Below the pieces are notes generated by a model. It did no database searches and had not been told where the DNA came from. It was given only the letters and a program-made list of their open reading frames with translations. Shown here piece after piece: positions 51,572 through 59,031 of a stretch of DNA of 64,000 nt. The stretch's first letter is position 1; each line of letters begins with the position of its first letter. A program made the translations under genes and the position numbers. Source of the DNA: CAVQEG01 sp963711465. GTDB taxonomy: Bacteria; Bacteroidota; Ignavibacteria; OLB7. The stretch lies in NCBI GenBank assembly GCA_963711465.1, contig CAVQEG010000001.1, positions 806,001-870,000 of the forward strand. The letters are read 5' to 3'.

Positions 51572-52612
51572 ATGGCACAACCAGAGCACCGGCGGAAGCC
51601 GGCCGTGACTCCGTCGCCGCTCAACGCGCGGGAGTCGGACATCGACGTTGCACTTCGGCCGGCGCACTTCAGCGAGTTCACCGGTCAACAGAAGGTCGTC
51701 GACAACCTGATGGTATTCATTGCCGCCGCCCGCAAGCGGGGTGACGCTCTGGATCACGTGCTGCTGACCGGACCGCCGGGACTCGGCAAGACGACGTTGA
51801 GCCATATCATCGCTCACGAGATGGCGGCCGACATCAACACCACGAGCGGACCGGTGCTGGAGAAGCCCGGCGATCTGGCAGGCCTGCTGACGAGTCTCGG
51901 CGAAGGGGACATTCTGTTCATCGACGAGATCCACCGGCTCAGTCCCGTGGTGGAGGAGTACCTCTACTCGGCAATGGAGGACTTCCGGATCGACATCATG
52001 ATCGATTCGGGTCCGAGTGCGCGATCGGTGCAGCTGAACATCGAGCGCTTCACGCTGGTAGGTGCCACCACACGGCAGGGACTACTCACCGCGCCGCTTC
52101 GCAGTCGCTTCGGAATCATCAACCGGCTCGACTACTACAACGTCGAGGAACTCACGCGCGTGATCACGCGTTCGGCCGGGATCCTCGGAATTCCGATCCA
52201 GGCCGAGGGCGCCCACGAGATCGCCCGCCGCTCGCGCGGGACGCCCCGCATCGCCAATCGACTGCTTCGCCGAACCCGTGATTTCGCCGAGGTGAAGGCC
52301 GACGGCACCGTCACCCGGCAGATCGCCATCGTGGCACTCGAGGCCCTCGAGGTCGACGAGCACGGTCTGGATGAAATGGACAAGCGAATTCTGTTGACGC
52401 TGATCGAGAAATTCGGTGGCGGTCCGGCGGGAATTAGCACGCTCGCCGTTGCGGTCGGGGAAGAGGCTGGGACGCTCGAGGAGGTCTACGAACCGTACCT
52501 GATTCAGGAGGGATTCCTGCAGCGCACGCCGCGTGGTCGAGAGGCGACGCCGCTGGCGTTTCGTCACTTCGGAATCAATCGGCGAACGGGTGATCAGACG
52601 GCGCTGCTGTGA
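51572..52612 (+). CDS. ruvB: Holliday junction branch-migration helicase RuvB
   Basis: The 346-residue AAA+ motor has DVALRPAHFSEFTGQQKVVD, Walker A LLTGPPGLGKTTLSHIIAHE, Walker B ILFIDEIHRLSPVVEEYLYS, sensor I LVGATTRQGLLTAPLRSRFG, the RuvB-specific RRSRGTPRIANRLLRRTRDF and the winged-helix end PRGREATPLAFRHFGI. With RuvA it moves Holliday junctions. ruvA and ruvC are not adjacent. Confidence 0.96.
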   Translation: MAQPEHRRKPAVTPSPLNARESDIDVALRPAHFSEFTGQQKVVDNLMVFIAAARKRGDALDHVLLTGPPGLGKTTLSHIIAHEMAADINTTSGPVLEKPGDLAGLLTSLGEGDILFIDEIHRLSPVVEEYLYSAMEDFRIDIMIDSGPSARSVQLNIERFTLVGATTRQGLLTAPLRSRFGIINRLDYYNVEELTRVITRSAGILGIPIQAEGAHEIARRSRGTPRIANRLLRRTRDFAEVKADGTVTRQIAIVALEALEVDEHGLDEMDKRILLTLIEKFGGGPAGISTLAVAVGEEAGTLEEVYEPYLIQEGFLQRTPRGREATPLAFRHFGINRRTGDQTALL

Positions 52613-52674
52613 ACAACCGACCGCCGTGCGACGCTGCTGACCGCGGCTGAGCGCTCACCGCTCCCGGCGGTGCC

Positions 52675-54228
52675 TCAGTGGCTTCGCACCAGTTGCGGAT
52701 CTTCGTCGCGGCTGTGACCGGATGAGAGCACCAGCGGCGGGAACAGCGGCTGCCACGGTCGCGATCCGTCGCCGGCGATGCGGTCGGTGACAATCTCCTG
52801 GTGCCGCCCTCCGGACTCGTCGATGCGCTCACGTACCGCGACGACGATGAGTCCACCGCTTCCGTCCTGCACAGCGCTCGGATCCCGCTCGACACCGGGG
52901 GCATCGAACATGGCGACCGGATCCTCGCCATTTCCCCAGAGTCCGATTCCCGTCGTGTCGTAGCGCTGCACATACACGTTGCCGCGGGCGACCGTATCGG
53001 AAGCGAGTCCGTGGGTCGCGAACACGAGGAACGCGCCGGCACCGGCGGGATCGGGGATCAGCTGCGGATGTTCCGCCACGCGATCGTCGATACCGGTAAC
53101 CAGCGGCTTGCGCCCGTCGTTCCAGATCAATCGGCCGTCGAGTCCCATCCGTTGCAGCCCGATGACGTGGAGCGGATCGGAGGGATCGGGGTAGAAAATT
53201 TCGAATGCGACGATGAGTCCGCCCTTCGTAAGCGCGATGGATGGATCGGTTTCATCGGCACCATCGATGGCGCTGACGAAGGGGAGGGCGGTTGCACTGG
53301 TCCACGCACGTGTTCCGATGGAGGAAACGTGCTGGGCAAGAATGTCGACGTCGCCGGATCTCGATCCTGCGGTGTACCTGATCTCGTAGGCGACGTAGGC
53401 ACCGCCGGCACCATCGGAAACGATCGAGGCGTTGCGTTCGATGTGACGACTCGATGCGACGGGAACCGCCGTTGCGTTGCCGGCCGACCAGCCAAGGGTT
53501 CCGTCACCGGCGATATGCTGCGCATAGATGTCCGAGTAGTCGAGTGAGTCGGCAACGGTCGAGAGTTGATAGACGACGACGGCACCGCCGCGATCGTCGG
53601 GAACCACACCGCTGATGCGCTCGTTCCAGGTGGTATTGCTGACCCAGATTCCGGACGACCACTGCATTTCGCCATTGGGGCCGATCTTCACCGCGGCGAT
53701 GTCGGTATCCCCGACATGGGTGCCGGTGCGGTAGGTGACTTCGTAGAGCACGATGATCGATCCGTCGGAGAGCAGCACCGGATGCGGATTGCTCTCGACC
53801 TGCGCCGAGCGGGCAACCGGCAGTGCAGGCGCTTCGGACGTTCCCCAGAGGTCGGCGCCGTCGCGGTCGAGGTGTCGCACGTAGATATCGCGATCGCCAC
53901 GATAGGCCGTATCGGACGGCTCGATGGTGTAGAACAGATATGCTCCGCCAAAGCCGTCTGCCAGCGCGACCGGCTGAAGCGCCCGCAGGGCATCGAGCCG
54001 AATTTCCTTCGGCTCCGAGGAGCTCCACTCCAGCGCACCGTCTCCGTAGAATCCGGCGGCGTAGATCGTGCTGTGCCCCGAATCGGCTCCAACGGTTGCA
54101 GTTGACGGGAAGAAGACGAGGTAGCGGTCGAGCTGTGCGCGTGCCGGAAGACTGGCCGCAATCGACAGAACGAGGAGCGGCAGTGACACCGACCGCAGCA
54201 GACGGAAGCAGGTGAACGGAAGGCACAT
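52675..54228 (-). CDS. Secreted propeller-like protein of unknown function
   Basis: The 517-residue product has a signal peptide (MCLPFTCFRLLRSVSLPLLV, ending ARAQ). It is built of repeats of about 60-70 residues. Each repeat has a DGAGGAYVAYEI-like strand and a GxxxW-type motif (DGTLGWSAGN, GTRAWTSATA, DGRLIWNDGR, GIGLWGNGED), consistent with a beta propeller. Unlike the other secreted proteins here, no T9SS type A signal is visible at the end, which stops at PQLVRSH. It converges on ruvB. Confidence 0.75.
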   Translation of the reverse strand: MCLPFTCFRLLRSVSLPLLVLSIAASLPARAQLDRYLVFFPSTATVGADSGHSTIYAAGFYGDGALEWSSSEPKEIRLDALRALQPVALADGFGGAYLFYTIEPSDTAYRGDRDIYVRHLDRDGADLWGTSEAPALPVARSAQVESNPHPVLLSDGSIIVLYEVTYRTGTHVGDTDIAAVKIGPNGEMQWSSGIWVSNTTWNERISGVVPDDRGGAVVVYQLSTVADSLDYSDIYAQHIAGDGTLGWSAGNATAVPVASSRHIERNASIVSDGAGGAYVAYEIRYTAGSRSGDVDILAQHVSSIGTRAWTSATALPFVSAIDGADETDPSIALTKGGLIVAFEIFYPDPSDPLHVIGLQRMGLDGRLIWNDGRKPLVTGIDDRVAEHPQLIPDPAGAGAFLVFATHGLASDTVARGNVYVQRYDTTGIGLWGNGEDPVAMFDAPGVERDPSAVQDGSGGLIVVAVRERIDESGGRHQEIVTDRIAGDGSRPWQPLFPPLVLSSGHSRDEDPQLVRSH

Positions 54229-54305
54229 GAGCGAAGGGAGCGGTTCGCCGCCGTTCGGAATGGAGAACGCGGCGGCCGGCGGATCTGAAGGAAAGAATCT
54301 GGAAA

Positions 54306-54313
54306 GATATTTG
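54306..54313 (+). promoter_or_regulatory. Putative -7 box (GATATTTG) for nadC
   Basis: GATATTTG differs from TAnnTTTG at one base and lies 80 bases before the nadC ATG, between divergent genes. Confidence 0.3.
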
Positions 54314-54393
54314 CTGTCACGGCGGATTCAAACGGAATCCATGCCCACTATGAGCCGCTGCGCGGCTCTCACATCTCAAACCGCGATTCCACC

Positions 54394-55290
54394 ATGGCCG
54401 AGAACACACATTCCGGGACGACGACGACCGCGCGTATCCTCAGTGACAGCGCCGTGCTGCGTCTCGTGCAGATCGCACTGGCGGAGGACGTCGGAACCGG
54501 CGACCTGACCAGCGAAGCGCTCGTGGCCGAGGATGCTGTCACGCACGCAACCATCACCGCCAGGTCGCCCGGCGTGATCGCCGGCACGCCGGTCGCTGCC
54601 GTCGTCTTCAACGAAGTCGACAGCGAGCTGGACGTGACCTGGAGCGTCGAGGAGGGCGACTCCGTGGGAATCGGTACTGCGATCGGTGTCGTCCGCGGAC
54701 CGGCCCGTGGACTGTTGACGGCCGAACGGACCGCGCTGAACTTCCTTCAGCGGTTGTCAGGCGTCGCGACGCTGACTCGTCAATACGTCGATGCAGTCAA
54801 CGGCACCGCCGCCCGGATTCTGGATACCCGCAAGACGATCCCGGGCTGGCGTCTGCTCGACAAGTATGCCGTCGCTGCCGGCGGAGCGACCAACCATCGG
54901 ATGGGTCTCCACGACATGGTCATGATCAAGGACAACCACATCGCGGCGCACGGATCGATTGCCGGAGCGGTCACGGCCGCCCGCGAGTTCCTTCGGGAGA
55001 GCCGGCTCGGTACCGTACCGATTGAAGTGGAGACACGCACGCTCGACGAGGTGTCCGAAGCCGTCAGTCTCGAGGGTGTCGACCGCATCATGTTCGACAA
55101 CTTCTCCGTCGACCTTCTTCGGCGTGCAGTGGTGCTCGTGGGGGGGCGCGTTCAGACTGAAGCCTCGGGCGGCGTGACGCTCGAAACGGTTCGCGCGATC
55201 GCCGAGACGGGTGTTGACTTCATCTCGGTCGGCGCACTGACGCATTCCGCCGTTGCGCTCGACATTGCGCTCGACATCCCGCAGCCGTAG
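54394..55290 (+). CDS. nadC: Quinolinate phosphoribosyltransferase (carboxylating)
   Basis: The 298-residue enzyme makes nicotinate mononucleotide in NAD synthesis. Family motifs are VQIALAEDVGTGDLTSEALV, LTAERTALNFLQRLSGVATL, ILDTRKTIPGWRLLDKYAVA, GGATNHRMGLHDMVMIKDNH and VEVETRTLDEV-like, with DRIMFDNFS and ASGGVTLETVRAIAETGVDF at the end. The first 17 residues are a short extension. nadA and nadB are not in the window. Confidence 0.95.
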   Translation: MAENTHSGTTTTARILSDSAVLRLVQIALAEDVGTGDLTSEALVAEDAVTHATITARSPGVIAGTPVAAVVFNEVDSELDVTWSVEEGDSVGIGTAIGVVRGPARGLLTAERTALNFLQRLSGVATLTRQYVDAVNGTAARILDTRKTIPGWRLLDKYAVAAGGATNHRMGLHDMVMIKDNHIAAHGSIAGAVTAAREFLRESRLGTVPIEVETRTLDEVSEAVSLEGVDRIMFDNFSVDLLRRAVVLVGGRVQTEASGGVTLETVRAIAETGVDFISVGALTHSAVALDIALDIPQP

Positions 55291-55314
55291 GCGGCGCGGG
55301 TCCATTGCGCAACC

Positions 55315-56010
55315 TCACAGCTGCGACCACCGCGTTCGCAGCGCCACGTTAATGCCGAGGATGATTGCCGATACGATGAAGGTCCCGCCGGCAAACCGGT
55401 AGATGTAGGAGATGAACCGGGCAGGAATTCTCGATCGGAGGAAGTAGAGCCCGCGCGTGAGAACGACGAACCAGACGAGGGCACCGGAACCGAAGCCGAT
55501 TGCGAAGAAGATGCTGGTGTATGGCGAGGTTGCGAGCAGTCCCTGGGCATGGAGGTACGTGGCGAGGGCGACCAGAGAGGGGAGGAATGTCGGACTCGCG
55601 AGGTTCGTGACGGCGATCATGATTCCGACGAAGTACGGACCGGCACCGCCGCGGCGCGCGCGGATCTCGCTCTGTCGCTCGCTCTCCGACGTCTTCGCCA
55701 CGTCGGCCGACGTGGCGCGGAAGTAACGGACGCCGAGGATGATCAGCACGATGATCGCGACCACCTGGAACAGCAGCATTGCCCAGTCGCTTCCGGTGAC
55801 CATCTCGCGAACCTGCGTGATGATCGCACTCGAAGCGAAGGCAGCGCCCAGCATGTAGATGATATCCATCATCGCCGCGCCGCTGCCCATGACGAGCGCG
55901 TCCCGGTATCGTCCGTCGATCGCCTGCTTGATCACCGCGACCGCGATCGGTCCCGGAGGGATCGACAGCACGAACCCTGCGGCGAGCCCGACCAGCAGTC
56001 CGATTACCAT
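55315..56010 (-). CDS. LysE/RhtB-type amino acid exporter
   Basis: The 231-residue inner-membrane protein has six helices and the family N-terminus VGLAAGFVLSIPPGPIAVAV followed by DALVMGSGAAMMDIIYMLGA and a polar central loop (DVAKTSESERQSEIRARRGG). LysE-type proteins export basic or neutral amino acids and small metabolites; the substrate here is unknown. It lies three bases after purF on the same strand. Confidence 0.85.
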   Translation of the reverse strand: MVIGLLVGLAAGFVLSIPPGPIAVAVIKQAIDGRYRDALVMGSGAAMMDIIYMLGAAFASSAIITQVREMVTGSDWAMLLFQVVAIIVLIILGVRYFRATSADVAKTSESERQSEIRARRGGAGPYFVGIMIAVTNLASPTFLPSLVALATYLHAQGLLATSPYTSIFFAIGFGSGALVWFVVLTRGLYFLRSRIPARFISYIYRFAGGTFIVSAIILGINVALRTRWSQL

Positions 56011-56013
56011 CGC

Positions 56014-57516
56014 TTAGTCCGCCGCCTCCTCGAACGAGAGCTTGCTCGCCGATGTGTCGAACTCCACCGGATAGTTGCCGGTGAAGCAGGCGGTGCAGTA
56101 TCCCTCGCCGTCGTCGTGCGGTACGGCATCGAGAAGTCCCTCGACCGACAGGTACTGCAGTGAATCACTCCCGAGCGCATCGCGAATGGCGCCGACGTCG
56201 AGGTGGTGTTCGTTGGCGATGAGTTCCTCCCGCGAAGGAAAGTCCATCCCGTACATGCAGGGATGCGTCACCGGAGGAGAGCTGATCCTTAGGTGAATCT
56301 CGCGCGGATTCGCTTCCCGGATCAGATTCACCAGCGCCCGCGACGTCGTGCCGCGTACGATCGAATCGTCGACCACCACCACCTGCTGACCCTCGAGGAC
56401 ACCGCGGACGACGTTGAACTTCGTCTTCACCTTCATCTCGCGATTTGCCTGGCCCGGCGAGATGAACGTGCGTCCGACGTAGTGACTGCGGATCAGACCG
56501 ATTTCGTATCGGCTGTCGGTGCCGTGCAGCTTGCCGTTGACTCTGGCAAAGCCCAGCGTGGCGGTGTTCGATGAATCCGGAACGTTGATGACGACCACTT
56601 TGCCACCGGGCGTATCCGACGGTAATCCGGCCTCCTCGGCCAGTCGCTTGCCGAGCTTGCGGCGCACTTTGTCGACCGGGTGGCCGAAGATCCGACTGTC
56701 CGGGCGTGAGAAGTAGACGTACTCGAAGATGCAGTGTGCCGGTCGTGGCGTCACGTCATCGATCTGATACGACTTGATCTCACCGGTGCGGATCGTCTCG
56801 TCGTCGATGACGACGATCTCGTTGGGGCGCACGTCGCGGACATACTCCGCGGAGATGATGTCGAACGCACACGTTTCCGAGGCGACGATATACCCGTCGC
56901 CGACACGACCGATCGCCAGCGGTCGGAAACCATGCGGATCGCGCGCCGCGATGAGACCCTCGTCTGTGAGAATCGTCAGTGAGTACGCACCCCGCACCTG
57001 CCGCAGCGCCTCACGGATCCGCATCGGGGTCGTATCTTCGTGGCTTCGTGCGATCAGATGCAGGACGATCTCTGAATCGGTCGACGTTTGAAACAGCACA
57101 CCGTCGGCGCTGAGTCGTGCGCGGATCGCACTCGTGTTCGTCAGGTTGCCGTTGTGCGACAGCGCGAGGTTGCCGTGGTGATACGTGTTGAAGAAGGGCT
57201 GAATGTTGGCGCGTCGCGCGGTGGACCCGGTCGTCGAATACCGGTTGTGGCCGATCGCCGCGTCGCCGGAGAGGTGGCCCAGAAGCTCATCTTCCGAGAA
57301 GATGTCGAGCACGAGACCGAAGTCTCGGTGGACGGCGAACTGGCGCTTGATCTGCCCGTTCATCGCCACGCGGGAGGCCACGATGCCGGCGGATTCCTGT
57401 CCCCGATGCTGCAGTGAATGCAGCGCGTAGTAGGTCATCAGGGCAGCCTGCGGGTGGTTGTAAACGCCCACCACACCGCAGTTGCAGAGGGGTTTGTCGG
57501 TCTGCAGGGGATTCAT
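56014..57516 (-). CDS. purF: Amidophosphoribosyltransferase PurF (Fe-S type)
   Basis: The 500-residue enzyme starts purine synthesis. The Ntn glutaminase domain begins after a 12-residue propeptide; Cys13 in NCGVVGVYNHPQAALM is the processed nucleophile, with LQHRGQESAGIV and IGHNRYSTTGS. The PRPP site is QVVVVDDSIVRGTTSRALV. Cysteines in AHCIFEYVYFSRPDS, HPCMYGMDF and YCTACFTGNYPVEF match the 4Fe-4S ligands of the B. subtilis type. ATG 57516 gives MNPLQTDKPLC; an earlier ATG lies at 57546. Confidence 0.95.
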   Translation of the reverse strand: MNPLQTDKPLCNCGVVGVYNHPQAALMTYYALHSLQHRGQESAGIVASRVAMNGQIKRQFAVHRDFGLVLDIFSEDELLGHLSGDAAIGHNRYSTTGSTARRANIQPFFNTYHHGNLALSHNGNLTNTSAIRARLSADGVLFQTSTDSEIVLHLIARSHEDTTPMRIREALRQVRGAYSLTILTDEGLIAARDPHGFRPLAIGRVGDGYIVASETCAFDIISAEYVRDVRPNEIVVIDDETIRTGEIKSYQIDDVTPRPAHCIFEYVYFSRPDSRIFGHPVDKVRRKLGKRLAEEAGLPSDTPGGKVVVINVPDSSNTATLGFARVNGKLHGTDSRYEIGLIRSHYVGRTFISPGQANREMKVKTKFNVVRGVLEGQQVVVVDDSIVRGTTSRALVNLIREANPREIHLRISSPPVTHPCMYGMDFPSREELIANEHHLDVGAIRDALGSDSLQYLSVEGLLDAVPHDDGEGYCTACFTGNYPVEFDTSASKLSFEEAAD

Positions 57517-57619
57517 GGGTGCGAAGTTACGAAGCGTTTTGTGCACGGTGTCTGGTCGTCACAACTGTTGACGGATCGACGGTGCGCAGGGTCTGCGGGC
57601 GACTGTAGCGAGTTGTGAT

Positions 57620-58762
57620 ATGCGCATAGCGATAATCGGGCCGGCGTGGCCATACCGTGGTGGAATTGCTCACCACACGAACATGCTCGCCCGCCAGCTT
57701 CGTGCCGACGGCCACCACGTCGAAGTCATCACCTTCAGACGACAGTACCCGGCGATGCTCTATCCCGGACGTTTTCAGGAGGAAGCGGGGGGGGCTCCAC
57801 CAGACGGGCTCGGGCCCACGCGCCGGATGATCGATTCGCTCAATCCCGCGACGTGGTTGACCACCGGTTGGCGGCTCGCACGAGAGGGCTTCGATCTCTA
57901 CATCTTCAAATTCTGGCTGCCCCTGTTCGGCCCGGCCTTCGGTGCGATCGCCCGCCGCGTCCGACGCAGCGGGCGCGTGCTGGTGATCGTCGACAACCTG
58001 CTGCCGCACGAGCGCCGACCGGGCGACATCCGCTTCACGCGCTACCTCTTCGCGGCCTGTGATATGGCCGTGACGCAATCCTCGACCGTCAGCAGCCAGT
58101 TCGCCGCCATGTTCCCGTCGATCCCGGAACGAATGCTTCCGCATCCGACGTACGAACAGTTCGGCCGCAGGATCGATCGACCGACGGCGCGAGAGCACCT
58201 CGGAATCACTGCCGAGCGCGTCCTGCTGTTCTTCGGCTTCGTCCGACGCTACAAAGGCCTCGACCGACTGCTCGAGGCGATGCCGGAAATCCTCCGCAGA
58301 ATTCCATCGGCACACCTGTGCGTGGTAGGTGAATTCTTTGAACCCCGCCGCGACTACGAGGCGATTATCGAACGCTGCGGCGTGAGATCCCACGTGACGC
58401 TCGTCGATCGCTACATCGCCAACGACGAGGTGGCGTGGTGGTTCTCCGCAGCGGACATGCTGGTCCTTCCGTACCACAATGCAACCAATTCCGGCATCGT
58501 TCAGATCGGCTACAACTTCGCCGTTCCGGCGATCGTGACCGACGTCGGAAGTCTGTCGGAAGTTGTGCTCAACGGTACAACCGGCTTCGTGCTCGACGAC
58601 GCAGCCCCCGCGACGATCGCCGAGGCAGTCGCGCGCATGTATGCCGACGACACCATCGCACGGTTCTCCGCGGCGATCGTCCGCGAACGCGATCGCTACA
58701 CGTGGTCGGCTTTTGCCGCGGGACTGATCACCTTCGCTCGTGAGAATGGAGCGGGGGGGTGA
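57620..58762 (+). CDS. Glycosyltransferase family 4 (GT-B fold)
   Basis: The 380-residue enzyme has an N-terminal AIIGPAWPYRGGIAHHTNML Rossmann half and a C-terminal half with RVLLFFGFVRRYKGLDRLLE, SAHLCVVGEFFEPRRDYEAI, and the donor site LPYHNATNSGIVQIGYNFAV plus PAIVTDVGSLSEVV. These are hallmarks of GT4 enzymes of surface polysaccharide assembly. Donor and acceptor are unknown. It is divergent from purF and is followed by the RNA candidate and its terminator. Confidence 0.9.
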   Translation: MRIAIIGPAWPYRGGIAHHTNMLARQLRADGHHVEVITFRRQYPAMLYPGRFQEEAGGAPPDGLGPTRRMIDSLNPATWLTTGWRLAREGFDLYIFKFWLPLFGPAFGAIARRVRRSGRVLVIVDNLLPHERRPGDIRFTRYLFAACDMAVTQSSTVSSQFAAMFPSIPERMLPHPTYEQFGRRIDRPTAREHLGITAERVLLFFGFVRRYKGLDRLLEAMPEILRRIPSAHLCVVGEFFEPRRDYEAIIERCGVRSHVTLVDRYIANDEVAWWFSAADMLVLPYHNATNSGIVQIGYNFAVPAIVTDVGSLSEVVLNGTTGFVLDDAAPATIAEAVARMYADDTIARFSAAIVRERDRYTWSAFAAGLITFARENGAGG

Positions 58763-58801
58763 GCTGTTGAGAACTGTAACACATTCGTCGTTCCGACCCG
58801 C

Positions 58802-58966
58802 TTGGTCCAACGACTGGTGGCAGTACCTTTTCAGGTTCTCGCGTCGCCGCTGACCACTTCGAAGACCACGGGACCTCAATTTTCTTCGGCGTGCGACACT
58901 TCCGACCTCTGCCCGGTCTACTACCAGAGGACAAACCAACACCGACTCGGCGCTGAGTCGGTTTTT
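58802..58966 (+). ncRNA. Candidate rod-shaped structured RNA (6S-like or leader)
   Basis: Nested helices fold this gap into one long rod: 58802-58805 with 58936-58939, 58806-58808 with 58929-58931, CTGGT 58814-58818 with ACCAG 58923-58927, GGCAG 58819-58823 with CTGCC 58909-58913, GTCGC 58843-58847 with GCGAC 58893-58897, and CGAAGA 58860-58865 with TCTTCG 58883-58888. A rho-independent terminator follows at once. A rod with an internal bubble and a terminator is the shape of 6S RNA, but I found no diagnostic sequence. It could instead be a leader controlling the cytochrome gene. The 5' end is not known. Confidence 0.4.
58942..58966 (+). terminator. Rho-independent terminator upstream of the cytochrome gene
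   Basis: CCGACTC pairs with GAGTCGG around a six-base loop, followed directly by TTTTT. It ends the glycosyltransferase transcript or the candidate RNA, 66 bases before the cytochrome ATG. Confidence 0.9.
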
Positions 58967-59031
58967 CACACGTTCTGCCGGCGTCGCTCTCTCCGTCTGG
59001 TCCGGCGCAACCCGAGATTTACGCACACACC

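Noticed and set aside
58802..58966. Known riboswitch class (TPP, FMN, cobalamin, SAM) upstream of the cytochrome
   Set aside because: I looked for the conserved core sequences of these classes and found none; the shape alone does not support them.
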